Origin: Mesobacillus jeotgali
GTDB taxonomy: Bacteria > Bacillota > Bacilli > Bacillales > Cytobacillaceae
Direction: 5' to 3'
Length of the DNA: 64,000 bases
Assembly: GCF_900166585.1 (NCBI RefSeq)
Contig: NZ_FVZC01000008.1
Location: 930,001 to 994,000, forward strand
Made by a program: the position numbers and the translations under genes. The notes beneath the pieces were generated by a model that did no database searches, was not told where the DNA came from, and was given only the letters and a program-made list of their open reading frames with translations. Shown here one piece after another: positions 1 through 9,642 of the stretch; the first letter of the stretch is position 1, and every line of letters starts with the position of its first letter.

Positions 1-1506
1 TACTTCCACAGTCCTGTGTTTGTGAATCCGCGTTCTGAAAAATATGTCCTGGCTAATGGCAAGGTCCGCCAATACGATGCGATCACTGAATTTGGTCACC
101 AGCAAGGTTCAGATTGGGTGAGGAGACAGGACGGTGAGTTCTTTACATCCAATCTTTACAGCAAACTGTTTTCACTGGCATTGCTGAAATTTTCTACATT
201 GGATCCTTATGGTATGGGTGTGGAAATGGAAGCAAATAAGCCAGGCTGGAATGATTCCATGAATGGCCTGCCGGGAATATTCGGTTCAGCTATGAGTGAG
301 ACATTAGAGCTGAAGCGCCTGCTTGAATTCGTCATTGCTTCAGGAGAGGCTGCTGAACTGGATATTACTCTTCCTGCAGAAGTCGCCGATCTGGCTGAGA
401 CAGTTGTGGAGTTCCTGAATCAATTTGAAAATGGCGAACTCGATGATTACAGCTACTGGAACCATACAGCGGCTGCCCGTGAAAAATACCGCGAGTTAGT
501 GAAAAACGGCTTTGAAGGTACGGAAAAGAATATTGAGTTACAAAAGCTTACTGCCTATGCTAAGCAAATGCTTCTTAAAACCAAAGCGGGAATTGACAAG
601 GCAACAGAGCTTGGCAATGGGCTGATTCCAACTTATTTCTCTTTCGAAGCAGTTGACTGGGAAAAAATCGTCGATGACAGCGGAAATGAAAAACTGAATA
701 AAAAGGGCTTGCCTTTAGTCAAGGTCAATAGCTTTGAAGTTTCTGTTCTTCCGCATTTCCTTGAAGGTCCGGCAAGGGCATTGAAGACTGCTGATCCAGA
801 AACAGCTAGGTCGACATATCAGCATGTAAGAAACTCGGAAATTTACGACAGCAAGCTGAAAATGTACAAAACTTCCGGATCTCTTGAAGACCAAACCTTT
901 GATATCGGCCGAGCGAGGGCATTCACTCCAGGATGGCTTGAGCGGGAATCCATCTTCATGCATATGGAATTCAAGTATTTGCTCAGTGTTCTGAAGTCGG
1001 GATTGTATGAAGAGTTCTATGAAGATATCAACTATGCAATGCCGCCATTCATGGATGCAGAAGTGTACGGAAGAAGTGTACTGGAGAATTCATCCTTCAT
1101 TGCAAGCAGCGTGAACCCTGATTCCAGCCTCCATGGACAAGGTTTTGTCGCGAGGCTGAGTGGAACAACGGCAGAATTCTTAAGCATCTGGCAGTTGATG
1201 ATGATGGGGAAAAAGCTTTTTGACGTAAATAAAGAAGGGTTGATACTGAAGCTTGAGCCGATTCTTCCTTCATGGCTTTTCGATTCTGAGGGAAAGGTGC
1301 ATTTTACAATGCTGGGCAAGATACAGGTAACCTATCATAATCCATCAAGGAGAAATACTTTTGGAGACGATGGGGCAAAGACATCAAGGTATGTGCTCCA
1401 TATGAATGGCGAAGAGGTTGAGATTCATGGCGGGCATCTGCAAGAATCCTATGCACAAGCTGTCAGGGATGGAAAAGTATCAAGGATGGATGTTTACCTA
1501 GATTAA
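1..1506 (+). CDS. C-terminal part of a beta-glucan/cellobiose phosphorylase-like enzyme (GH94/GH149/GH161 type)
   Basis: The reading frame is open from base 1, so the gene starts upstream and only about 501 C-terminal residues are present. A GWNDSMNGLPG motif near bases 244-276 resembles the GDWNDGM motif of GH94-clan phosphorylases, where the Asp (codon at 253-255) is the general acid. Such enzymes cleave beta-glucosidic bonds with phosphate in the cytoplasm and release glucose 1-phosphate. The protein lacks a visible membrane segment here. It sits 18 bp before a GH30 gene and upstream of a secreted GH16 beta-glucanase, which favours a beta-1,3-glucan oligosaccharide substrate (GH161/GH149) over cellobiose. 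The exact family is an inference, because the N-terminal domains lie outside the window. Confidence 0.65.
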   Translation, partial: YFHSPVFVNPRSEKYVLANGKVRQYDAITEFGHQQGSDWVRRQDGEFFTSNLYSKLFSLALLKFSTLDPYGMGVEMEANKPGWNDSMNGLPGIFGSAMSETLELKRLLEFVIASGEAAELDITLPAEVADLAETVVEFLNQFENGELDDYSYWNHTAAAREKYRELVKNGFEGTEKNIELQKLTAYAKQMLLKTKAGIDKATELGNGLIPTYFSFEAVDWEKIVDDSGNEKLNKKGLPLVKVNSFEVSVLPHFLEGPARALKTADPETARSTYQHVRNSEIYDSKLKMYKTSGSLEDQTFDIGRARAFTPGWLERESIFMHMEFKYLLSVLKSGLYEEFYEDINYAMPPFMDAEVYGRSVLENSSFIASSVNPDSSLHGQGFVARLSGTTAEFLSIWQLMMMGKKLFDVNKEGLILKLEPILPSWLFDSEGKVHFTMLGKIQVTYHNPSRRNTFGDDGAKTSRYVLHMNGEEVEIHGGHLQESYAQAVRDGKVSRMDVYLD

Positions 1507-1524
1507 TAGATGAGGTGCTGACAC

Positions 1525-2859
1525 ATGGAATTAAAGATGATCCAGAGTGCTAAAAATACCGGAGAGCGCTTTGCTGACAAGGGTAATATTTCTGTTATAG
1601 ATGAGCCTGTCCAAGATTTTGTGCTGAAGCTTGATCCAGAAAAGAGATATCAAAGCTTCATGGGATTCGGCGGTGCTTTTACAGAAGCAGCTGCTTACAC
1701 TCTGGCACAAATCCCCAGGGAAGAACGGGCAAAAGTAATCAACAGCTATTTTAACCAGGAGACAGGTCTTGGTTACAGCCTGGGCAGGACCCATATCCAT
1801 AGCTGCGATTTTGCTTTGGAGAATTACACCTATGTAGAAGAGAATGACACGGAACTTAAAACCTTTTCAATAGAGCGTGAAAATAAATATGTACTGCCGC
1901 TTATCAAGGATGCTGTAAAGGCCAGGGGGGAGGGGCTGACAATCCTTTCTTCTCCCTGGAGCCCTCCAGCCTGGATGAAGACGAATAATGAAATGAACAA
2001 TGGCGGGAAGCTGAAGCCTGAATTTTACGATACATGGGCTTTGTATTACACGAAATACATCAAGGCCATGGAATCAGAAGGAATCCCGATTTGGGGAATC
2101 ACTGTTCAAAATGAGCCGGAGGCAACTCAAGTGTGGGATTCCTGCAGATATAGTGCAGAAGAAGAACGCGACTTCGTAAAAAAACATTTGGGACCTTTGA
2201 TGGAGCGTGAAGGCCTGGATGATAAGAAAATCATCATCTGGGATCATAACAGGGATATCGCTTATGAAAGGGCAAAGACTATTTTGGAAGATTCCGAGGC
2301 TGCAAAGTATATTTGGGGCACAGGTCTGCACTGGTATGTTTCGGAAGAATTCGAGAATCTGAGCAGAATTCATGATGACTTCCCTGAGAAGCACCTGATT
2401 TTCACAGAAGGCTGCATTGAAGGAGGAGTCCAGCTTGGTGCCTGGCATACAGGAGAACGGTACGCACGGAACATCATGGGCGATATCAATAATTGGCTTG
2501 AAGGCTGGATTGACTGGAATATCGTCCTTAACGCACAGGGCGGGCCGAACCATGTCGGCAATTATTGCGATGCACCGGTCATCGTCGATACCAAAACCGG
2601 AGAGGTTCACTATAACAGCTCCTTTTATTATATTGGACACTTCAGCAAATACATTAAGCCGAACGCTGTTAGAATCGGACATGAACTAAACCATGAATCT
2701 TTAAAAGCAGTATCCTTCCAAAATGAGGATGGCTCCATTGTCGCGGTCGTCATGAATGATGCAGACACCACAGAGTCATTCTCACTTTCGGTCGTAGGCA
2801 AGACTGCCAAAGCTGATCTGCCCGATCATTCGATTACAACATTCATTATAGAAAATTAA
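1525..2859 (+). CDS. GH30 family glycosidase (glucosylceramidase/beta-1,6-glucanase-like)
   Basis: A 444-residue cytoplasmic-looking protein without signal peptide. Family marks: GFGGAFTEA at residues 47-55, the acid/base in VQNEPE (E197) and the nucleophile in FTEGC (E295), a (beta/alpha)8 barrel followed by a short beta domain from about residue 375. GH30 enzymes remove beta-linked glucose or related residues with retention. ATG 1525 is preceded by GAGGTG (1512-1517). It follows the phosphorylase gene by 18 bp, so the two are probably co-transcribed and process oligosaccharides released outside by the GH16 enzyme. A beta-1,6-glucosidase role on laminarin side branches fits the context but is inferred; the sequence alone does not fix the linkage. 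Confidence 0.85.
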   Translation: MELKMIQSAKNTGERFADKGNISVIDEPVQDFVLKLDPEKRYQSFMGFGGAFTEAAAYTLAQIPREERAKVINSYFNQETGLGYSLGRTHIHSCDFALENYTYVEENDTELKTFSIERENKYVLPLIKDAVKARGEGLTILSSPWSPPAWMKTNNEMNNGGKLKPEFYDTWALYYTKYIKAMESEGIPIWGITVQNEPEATQVWDSCRYSAEEERDFVKKHLGPLMEREGLDDKKIIIWDHNRDIAYERAKTILEDSEAAKYIWGTGLHWYVSEEFENLSRIHDDFPEKHLIFTEGCIEGGVQLGAWHTGERYARNIMGDINNWLEGWIDWNIVLNAQGGPNHVGNYCDAPVIVDTKTGEVHYNSSFYYIGHFSKYIKPNAVRIGHELNHESLKAVSFQNEDGSIVAVVMNDADTTESFSLSVVGKTAKADLPDHSITTFIIEN

Positions 2860-2977
2860 AGCCTGCTGCCTCCTTGTCATGACAAAATATGCATTACGCA
2901 AAGTGATTAACATGAAAAGGAGGTGGTTTTACTTTTGGAAAGCTGAACGCTTGTAAAACAATGAAGGAGGAATTGGT

Positions 2978-5896
2978 ATGAAGAAGACCCTGGCTCTTTT
3001 GTTAAGTGTCATGACGATTTTGCCGGCAGCCAGTTTCGCGGCGCCTAAAGAAAACCCGGGAAATGAAGAAGTGAAAAACAAACGGAATAAATCCGAGTGG
3101 TCTCTTGTCTGGTCAGATGAGTTCAATGGCACGCAAATTGATCGCAGCAAATGGACCTATGACATTGGCAACTGGATCGTGGACGAGGCTGGAAACGGTG
3201 TAACTTCAGGCTGGGGAAACAATGAAAAAGAGTATTATACGGATGCAAGTGAAAACGCTTTTATCGAAGATGGCAAGCTAGTGATAAAAGCGAAAAAAGA
3301 GCAGGTTTCTGATCAATTCGGCACGTATGATTATACTTCTGCAAAATTAAAGACCAAGGGCCTGTTCAGCAAAAAATACGGCCGATACGAAATCAAGGCG
3401 AAACTGCCAACAGGCAAAGGGCTTTGGCCTGCGATCTGGATGCTTCCTGAAGAAGACAAATATGGTTCATGGGCAGCATCCGGTGAAATCGATATTATGG
3501 AAGCGTGGGGGAGCAGTCCGCATAAAGTGGCAGGTACAATCCATTATGGTGAAGGCTGGCCAAATAACAAGTATACCGGCAAGGAATTCGAACTTCCGAA
3601 AAACAGGGGAATCGATAAGTGGCATACATATGCGCTTGAGTGGGAACCTGGAGAGCTGCGCTGGTATGTAGACGGTGAACTCTATCAAACTCAGAATAAA
3701 TGGTATTCAAAAGGAAAGGATAATGCTGCGAATTTTTCCTATCCTGCACCTTTTGACCAGGAATTCTATTTAGTTATGAACCTCGCAGTTGGCGGCTGGT
3801 TTGACGGGGAAGTTGATGAGACGACGAAGTTCCCGAGCCAGATGGAAGTCGACTTTGTCAGGGTATACGATTTGAAAAAACGCGATTACCGCGAGCCGGT
3901 TGAACCTCAAGCAGAACCAGTGGAATTGCCGGGAGATGCCAAGCAGCCACTTGAAGATGGCAACCTGGTTTATGACAATAAATTTGAAAAACCTATTACC
4001 GTTGTGGATCAGCCTGGAAAAGAACTGGATCCGATTTATTGGAACTTTGTCAAGTTGCCAGAGTTTGGCGGAAACGGCAGCCTGACAGTGGAAGACAATT
4101 TTGCGAGAATAGATAGTACAAATCCTGGTTCTCAGCTATATTCCTTGCAAATGATCCAGAATATCTCTCTTGGTAATGGCGGGAAGTACAAAGTAAGATT
4201 TGATGCAAAGTCGACTGCTGCCAGAAGCATGATGGTAAAAGTAGGTGGGGGCGCTGAACGAGGCTGGGCGAAATATTCAAATGAAGAGTCATTCAACCTG
4301 ACGAGCGAGCTTGAATCCTATGAATTCTCTTTTGATATGCTGAATGAAACAGATATCGCATCAAGGCTTGAATTCAATCTTGGCGGGAACGGCACTAACC
4401 CAGTCTGGATTGGCAATGTAAGAGTTGAGGATATCACTGGAGCTCCTGTTGACGAAGATGCGCCAAAACAGCCGCTTGCAAATGGGAACCATGTTTATAA
4501 TGGTACATTCGATCAGGGCGGCATGGACCGGCTGATGTTCTGGAATTTCTCAGTCGGCGATGCAATTGCAGCAGCAGCTGTTTCTGAAAAAACCAGAGAG
4601 CTCCATGTAGAAATTAAAGATGGTGGCAGTTATCCAGAAGCAGTCCAGCTTGATCAAAAAGGGATGAATCTGTCTGCGGGAAATGATTATAAGCTTTCCT
4701 TTAAAGCAAGAGCAGACGAACCAAGAACGATACAAGCCAGCCTTTTGGATAAGAATGGTTCGGTGAATTATTCAGGAATGCACACAGTTGAGCTCACTTC
4801 GAATATGGAAGAGAATACATTTGAATTTACAATGCCAGAAGATGTTTCTGACTCAGAAGCTCAAATTGTCTTTAACTTTGGAGGCGGTAATGGCGATGTC
4901 TATCTGGATGATGTAGTCCTGCTGAAGACTTCAAACATTCCGGATTATGGAAACATTGACTTATTCCCTTTGAAGAATGGTGATTTTAACGATGGGCTAT
5001 CATCATGGACAAATTACTTCCATTATGATTCTAGCGCACAAATTGCTTCGGAGGATGGTGAAGCGAAATTGGCGATCGCCAATGAGGGAAATGAAGCATG
5101 GAGTGTCCTTTTAGAACAGCCGAATTTAAGTCTTGCCAAGGGAGTAGTCTATGAACTTAGCTTTGCCGCTCGCTCTACAAAGGAGAGAGAGGCTGAGGTT
5201 ACGGTTGAAAATGTCCAGTATACAAGATTTTTCAGTGAAGTGCTTTCACTTAGTGACCAAATGCAGCAATACACATATGAATTCACAATGCCTGTCGATG
5301 ACATTGCTTCCTTCAAAATGCTGCTTGGCAAAAACGCTATGTCACCAGTTGGGACACATGAGGTATTCATAGATGATGTGGTCTTGAAAGTTAAAAACGC
5401 ACCTTCTCAGCAGGAGCCAGATTCCACCCCCGGAATTGATAATGGAACATTTTCAGATGGTACAACTGGCTGGTCCTCATGGTGGGGTGATCAATGGAGC
5501 GGCTACGGTAAAGGTATAATGACTGCTGAAGCAGGAGAAATGAAAGTTTCGATTTCACAGGTTGGCGGCGCATCCTATGCTCCGCAAGTGTTCCAGAAAG
5601 GCCTGCTTTTTGAAAATGGTGCCAGCTATACAGTAACGTTTGATGCAAGAGCGGACCTTCCTAGGAAAATGAATATCAATATAGGAAAAGAGCTTACAAT
5701 TGAACCTTGGTTCATTGGCTATGTGCCGACACAAAAAGTTGATTTAACGACTGAAATGAATCGGTACAGCTTCACCTTTTTTATGAATGAAGAAACGTAT
5801 GCAGATGGAAAGATTGTTTTCGAGCTTGGCAATATTTTAGACGGCAATGCGGCAACAAATGTCTATATTGATAATGTAAGCATTACAAAAAATTAA
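2978..5896 (+). CDS. Secreted GH16 endo-beta-1,3-glucanase (laminarinase) with four C-terminal CBM-like modules
   Basis: A 972-residue exported enzyme. Residues 1-21 form a signal peptide (MKK, hydrophobic core, cleavage after SFA). Residues about 42-300 are a GH16 domain with the GEIDIMEAWG motif; E170 is the expected nucleophile and E175 the acid/base. Four beta-sandwich modules of about 150 residues follow (roughly 328-486, 497-650, 664-806, 821-972). Each begins with an NGxF-type motif and WNF/SSW residues and ends with a V(Y/F)(L/I)D(D/N)V strand, as in CBM4/9-like carbohydrate-binding modules. No LPXTG or S-layer anchor is seen. ATG 2978 has a strong AAGGAGG (2964-2970). It probably depolymerises laminarin or fungal/algal glucan outside the cell and feeds the two upstream enzymes. 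Confidence 0.9.
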   Translation: MKKTLALLLSVMTILPAASFAAPKENPGNEEVKNKRNKSEWSLVWSDEFNGTQIDRSKWTYDIGNWIVDEAGNGVTSGWGNNEKEYYTDASENAFIEDGKLVIKAKKEQVSDQFGTYDYTSAKLKTKGLFSKKYGRYEIKAKLPTGKGLWPAIWMLPEEDKYGSWAASGEIDIMEAWGSSPHKVAGTIHYGEGWPNNKYTGKEFELPKNRGIDKWHTYALEWEPGELRWYVDGELYQTQNKWYSKGKDNAANFSYPAPFDQEFYLVMNLAVGGWFDGEVDETTKFPSQMEVDFVRVYDLKKRDYREPVEPQAEPVELPGDAKQPLEDGNLVYDNKFEKPITVVDQPGKELDPIYWNFVKLPEFGGNGSLTVEDNFARIDSTNPGSQLYSLQMIQNISLGNGGKYKVRFDAKSTAARSMMVKVGGGAERGWAKYSNEESFNLTSELESYEFSFDMLNETDIASRLEFNLGGNGTNPVWIGNVRVEDITGAPVDEDAPKQPLANGNHVYNGTFDQGGMDRLMFWNFSVGDAIAAAAVSEKTRELHVEIKDGGSYPEAVQLDQKGMNLSAGNDYKLSFKARADEPRTIQASLLDKNGSVNYSGMHTVELTSNMEENTFEFTMPEDVSDSEAQIVFNFGGGNGDVYLDDVVLLKTSNIPDYGNIDLFPLKNGDFNDGLSSWTNYFHYDSSAQIASEDGEAKLAIANEGNEAWSVLLEQPNLSLAKGVVYELSFAARSTKEREAEVTVENVQYTRFFSEVLSLSDQMQQYTYEFTMPVDDIASFKMLLGKNAMSPVGTHEVFIDDVVLKVKNAPSQQEPDSTPGIDNGTFSDGTTGWSSWWGDQWSGYGKGIMTAEAGEMKVSISQVGGASYAPQVFQKGLLFENGASYTVTFDARADLPRKMNINIGKELTIEPWFIGYVPTQKVDLTTEMNRYSFTFFMNEETYADGKIVFELGNILDGNAATNVYIDNVSITKN

Positions 5897-5905
5897 GTTC
5901 TCAAG

Positions 5906-5940
5906 GGGGCAGAATAGTATTTACATTCTGCCTCTTTTCC
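5906..5940 (+). terminator. Rho-independent terminator after the GH16 gene
   Basis: Perfect 8-bp stem GGCAGAAT/ATTCTGCC (5908-5915 with 5925-5932) followed by CTCTTTTCC, nine bases after the GH16 stop codon. Confidence 0.8.
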
Positions 5941-6045
5941 TTCAATGTATAAAAAGGAAAAAGTATTACAAAAACCGCTGTTGATTATGAAGCGGCCAGC
6001 GTAATCCAAACTATTAAAGTGAACTTTTAAAGGTGGAAATGCAAG

Positions 6046-7416
6046 ATGACTTTACAGAAAAACAACAGTCTGCCTAAACAGATTGGCTTATTAGCACTTA
6101 CCTGGCCGATTTTTATAGAATTATTTTTGCATATGTTAATGGGCAGCACGGATACTTTCATGCTTTCCCATATTTCAGATAATGCTGTTGCAGCAGTAGG
6201 CGTAGCCAATCAGCTCGTATTTTTCATGATTCTCGTTTTTGGTTTCGTTGCAACGGGGACAGCAGTGCTGGTTTCACAGAACCTTGGAGCTGGACTTCAA
6301 GTGGATGCAAGGAAGATTTCTGGTCTCTCACTATCTCTTAATTTTATTTTCGGAGTATTGATCAGTGTAATTGTTGTCGGTTTCAATGATTTATTTTTAC
6401 AAATGTTCAATCTCACTCCCGAAATCCACCGCTTGGCTCAGCAGTATTTGACCATTGTCGGGGGAACACTTTTTACACAGGCCCTCCTTGTCACTGCTTC
6501 AGCAGTCCTAAGGGCAAATGGGTTAACAAAAGAGGCGATGGTAATTTCGATTGTCATGAATATTATCCACCTTGCCGGAAACAGTTTATTTATTTACGGC
6601 CTATTCGGTGTTCCGGAACTGGGTGTTCAGGGTGTGGCGATTTCGACAGCGATATCACGTGCCATCGCAGTGATTCTAATATTCAGATTGCTATACCGCA
6701 GGCTGCCTATGAGAATTGCAATAGAGGATTACCTAAACTTCAATAAGGTCTTTATTAAAAAAATCTTGAAGATTGGCGTTCCCTCGGCCGGAGAAAATGT
6801 GGTTTACAACACCAGCCAGATGGCGATCACCGTCATTATTGGTTTGCTCGGGGCTATGGCACTGACAACAAGGGTATACACATTTAACATCATGTCCTTC
6901 ATGATGCTTTTCGGAATAGCGATTGGACAGGGCACGCAAATACTGATTGGATACAAGGTAGGGGCCAGAGAGTTTGATAAAGCTTACCATCAGCTATTGA
7001 AAAGCTTGAAACTTAGCATCATCATCACGATGGCGATCACTGTGGTTATCGTTGCATTCAGAGAACCTATACTAGGGATCTTTACCGCTAATAAGGAGAT
7101 CATCAGGGAAGGAAGCAAGGTTCTGCTCCTTTGCTTGATCCTTGAACCAGGCCGAACCTTCAATATAGTCGTAATCAGTTCTCTCCGTGCAGCAGGAGAT
7201 GCAGTATTCCCCGTGAAAATGGCCTTTGTCTCGATGTGGGGAATCAGTATCCCGCTTGCTTATATTCTGGGAATTAAAATGGGCTTTGGACTGTCAGGCA
7301 TCTGGATTGCCTTTATCGTTGATGAATGGTTCAGAGGAATCATCATGTATATCAGATGGAAAAGCAGAGTTTGGGAGAAAAAGGTCCTGGTTGATGATAG
7401 GGTTCAAACAGTATGA
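6046..7416 (+). CDS. MATE family multidrug/Na+ antiporter
   Basis: A 456-residue, 12-helix membrane protein with two homologous halves typical of MATE (NorM-like) exporters, which expel cationic drugs in exchange for Na+ or H+. Supporting marks are the N-terminal LALTWPIFIELFLHMLMGSTDTFML segment near residues 17-40 and FVATGTAVLVSQNLGA in helix 2-3. ATG 6046 has AGGTGG at 6031-6036. The gene stands behind a terminator and is followed 26 bp later by an aldo/keto reductase gene in the same direction, so co-transcription is possible. Substrate unknown. Confidence 0.88.
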   Translation: MTLQKNNSLPKQIGLLALTWPIFIELFLHMLMGSTDTFMLSHISDNAVAAVGVANQLVFFMILVFGFVATGTAVLVSQNLGAGLQVDARKISGLSLSLNFIFGVLISVIVVGFNDLFLQMFNLTPEIHRLAQQYLTIVGGTLFTQALLVTASAVLRANGLTKEAMVISIVMNIIHLAGNSLFIYGLFGVPELGVQGVAISTAISRAIAVILIFRLLYRRLPMRIAIEDYLNFNKVFIKKILKIGVPSAGENVVYNTSQMAITVIIGLLGAMALTTRVYTFNIMSFMMLFGIAIGQGTQILIGYKVGAREFDKAYHQLLKSLKLSIIITMAITVVIVAFREPILGIFTANKEIIREGSKVLLLCLILEPGRTFNIVVISSLRAAGDAVFPVKMAFVSMWGISIPLAYILGIKMGFGLSGIWIAFIVDEWFRGIIMYIRWKSRVWEKKVLVDDRVQTV

Positions 7417-7441
7417 TAGTTGATTTCGGGAGGCAAAGTGA

Positions 7442-8377
7442 ATGAATTACAGGCAGCTTGGGAGCACAGGAATAAAGGTGTCGGAAGTTGGATTTGGTGC
7501 CTGGCAGCTCGGAAACACAAGGGACTGGGAAGGCATGGAGGAAAACCAGGCAATCACGCTGGTGCATGAAGCGCTGGAACAGGGCTGCAATTTCTTTGAT
7601 ACCGCCCCGAATTATGGTGGTGGAAATAGTGAGTCATTGCTTGGGAAAGCTCTAACAGGAAGAAGGGGCCAGGCGGTGATTAACAGCAAGTTTGGACATC
7701 ACCCGGATAACACCCTTAATTTCGATTCACAGAAAATCCGCAGTTCAATAGAAGGCAGCTTACGCCGGCTTAAAACGGATTATCTGGATTCAATCTTATT
7801 GCATAATCCTCCTTTTGAAATTCTGACTGGCAGCACAGGTCATTTTGAGGTATTGGAATCCCTTAAACAAGAAGGTAAGATCCGGGCTTACGGAGCTTCA
7901 ATCGACTCCGCGAGAGAGATGGATGAGCTGATACAGAATACCGGAAGCCAGGTTATTGAGGTAATGTTCAACATTTTTCATCAGGAGCCAAGAAAAGCCT
8001 TCAAGAATGCAGCAGAAAAAAATGTCGGACTGATTGTAAAAGTCCCGCTTGATTCTGGGTGGCTATCAGGCAAATATGATGAAAGCAGTGTGTTTACAGA
8101 TATCAGGAGCCGTTGGGACCCGAATCAGCTCAGGAAAAGATCAGAGCTCCTGCCTGTTCTTAAAGAAATGCTTGACCCTGGTGAATCGTTGGTACAGTTG
8201 GCCTTAAGGTATATTCTTCATTATCCGGAGGTTTCTACAGTCATTCCTGGAAATAAGAATCTCGAGCAGCTGATCGAGAATTTATCTGCTGCAGAAAAAA
8301 GAATTTCAGCGGTAAAAGTGAAGAAGTTGGAGGAGATATGGGAAGAAAAGCTGAAAGCCCATCCGATGGGATGGTAG
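7442..8377 (+). CDS. Aldo/keto reductase
   Basis: A 311-residue NAD(P)H-dependent oxidoreductase with a (beta/alpha)8 fold. The catalytic tetrad is visible: D53 and Y58 in FFDTAPNYG, K83 in INSKFG and H121 in LLHNPP. The C-terminal VIPGNKNLEQLIENL segment is the usual cofactor-binding motif. ATG 7442 follows CGGGAGG (7427-7433). It lies 26 bp after the MATE gene and 35 bp before a second aldo/keto reductase, so the three may form one transcript ending at the hairpin near 9413. The physiological carbonyl substrate cannot be told from sequence. Confidence 0.88.
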   Translation: MNYRQLGSTGIKVSEVGFGAWQLGNTRDWEGMEENQAITLVHEALEQGCNFFDTAPNYGGGNSESLLGKALTGRRGQAVINSKFGHHPDNTLNFDSQKIRSSIEGSLRRLKTDYLDSILLHNPPFEILTGSTGHFEVLESLKQEGKIRAYGASIDSAREMDELIQNTGSQVIEVMFNIFHQEPRKAFKNAAEKNVGLIVKVPLDSGWLSGKYDESSVFTDIRSRWDPNQLRKRSELLPVLKEMLDPGESLVQLALRYILHYPEVSTVIPGNKNLEQLIENLSAAEKRISAVKVKKLEEIWEEKLKAHPMGW

Positions 8378-8412
8378 AAAAAACATTGAGAATTCTTTGG
8401 AGGTTATAAATA

Positions 8413-9402
8413 ATGGCTTATCAACCAGACAGAAATCGCTATGAAACAATGACATATAACCGGTGCGGCAATTCAGGTCTTAAGCTGCCGGCAATTTCCC
8501 TGGGCCTTTGGCACAATTTCGGCGGCCAGGATACTTTTGAGAATGGCCGAGCATTAATCAGAAGAGCTTTTGATCTTGGCATCACACATTTCGATCTTGC
8601 GAATAATTATGGTCCCCCACCAGGATCAGCAGAGGAGAACTTTGGCAATATTCTTAGGAAGGATTTTTCAGGATACCGAGATGAAATGGTCATTTCAACA
8701 AAAGCAGGATATGGCATGTGGGCGGGTCCGTATGGTGACTGGGGTTCAAGAAAGTACCTCGTATCCAGCCTGGATCAGAGCCTGAAAAGGATGGGACTTG
8801 ATTATGTGGATATCTTCTACCATCACAGGCCTGACCCGGAAACTCCATTAGCAGAAACCATGATGGCACTTGACCATGTTGTCAGACAAGGAAAGGCCTT
8901 ATATGTAGGACTGTCTAATTATGGCGTAGAGGAAACAAAGCAGGCAATCAGTATTTTAAAAGAGCTGGGGACTCCATTGCTCATCCACCAGCCTGCTTAC
9001 TCTATGTTTAATAGATGGGTAGAAGAGGGCCTTACGGATTTGCTTCAAGAAGAAGGCGTCGGATCCATCGCATTTGTTCCATTGGCACAAGGGTTGCTGA
9101 CCAATAGATACTTAAATGGAATTCCGGAAGATTCGAGAGCTTTGAAGCCAAACAGCTTCTTGAACGAAGGGGATGTATCTGAGGAGGTCCTTAGAAAGGT
9201 AAGAGAGTTAAATGAGATTGCCCGGGAACGAGGGCAGTCACTAGCCCAGATGGCACTTGCCTGGGTACTCAGGGAACAGAAAATCACCTCAGCACTCATC
9301 GGTGCAAGCAAAGTGATCCAAATTGAAGAAAACGTCGCTGCGCTGAACCGTCTTGATTTTAGTGAGACCGAATTGGAAATGATTGATGAAATTCTAAAAT
9401 AG
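8413..9402 (+). CDS. Aldo/keto reductase, YghZ/Kv-beta-like (L-glyceraldehyde 3-phosphate reductase type)
   Basis: A 329-residue aldo/keto reductase of a different subfamily from its neighbour. HFDLANNYGPPPGSAE (D61, Y66) is the signature of the AKR14/YghZ and potassium-channel beta-subunit group; K97 (STKAGYGMW) and H137 or H138 (FYHHRPD) complete the tetrad. Members reduce L-glyceraldehyde 3-phosphate or methylglyoxal. A GGAGG at about 8398-8402 precedes ATG 8413. Probably the last gene of the MATE-AKR-AKR unit. Confidence 0.87.
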   Translation: MAYQPDRNRYETMTYNRCGNSGLKLPAISLGLWHNFGGQDTFENGRALIRRAFDLGITHFDLANNYGPPPGSAEENFGNILRKDFSGYRDEMVISTKAGYGMWAGPYGDWGSRKYLVSSLDQSLKRMGLDYVDIFYHHRPDPETPLAETMMALDHVVRQGKALYVGLSNYGVEETKQAISILKELGTPLLIHQPAYSMFNRWVEEGLTDLLQEEGVGSIAFVPLAQGLLTNRYLNGIPEDSRALKPNSFLNEGDVSEEVLRKVRELNEIARERGQSLAQMALAWVLREQKITSALIGASKVIQIEENVAALNRLDFSETELEMIDEILK

Positions 9403-9412
9403 CGTATCAAAC

Positions 9413-9449
9413 AAAGCTGTAAAGCCTATTGGTTTTACGGCTTTCTTTT
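9413..9449 (+). terminator. Rho-independent terminator after the aldo/keto reductase genes
   Basis: Eleven-bp stem AAAGCTGTAAA/TTTACGGCTTT with one G-T pair, followed by CTTTTA, ten bases after the stop codon. Confidence 0.8.
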
Positions 9450-9642
9450 ATGTTGGAATGAATTTCTTGGAAATAGGGTAAAGGTAATCTGGTTTTATTT
9501 CAGGTTATGTACTCTTCTTTTTTTAACAAAGGGGTCTGCTTTGCTAGTATTAATCAGCACTCCTTGTAGCTTAAAATAAGAATTCCTCAAAGTGCTAACA
9601 ATATCTATAAGTAAAAATACGTGAGAATTTAGGGGTGAAAAA

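Noticed and set aside
2074..2682. Minus-strand 202-codon frame opposite the GH30 gene
   Set aside because: It is the antisense shadow of a clear glycosidase gene, with no RBS and no family motif.
9450..9642. Sigma-B promoter before the osmolyte importer
   Set aside because: A GGGTAA occurs near 9476, but no GTTT-type -35 is found 12-15 bp upstream.
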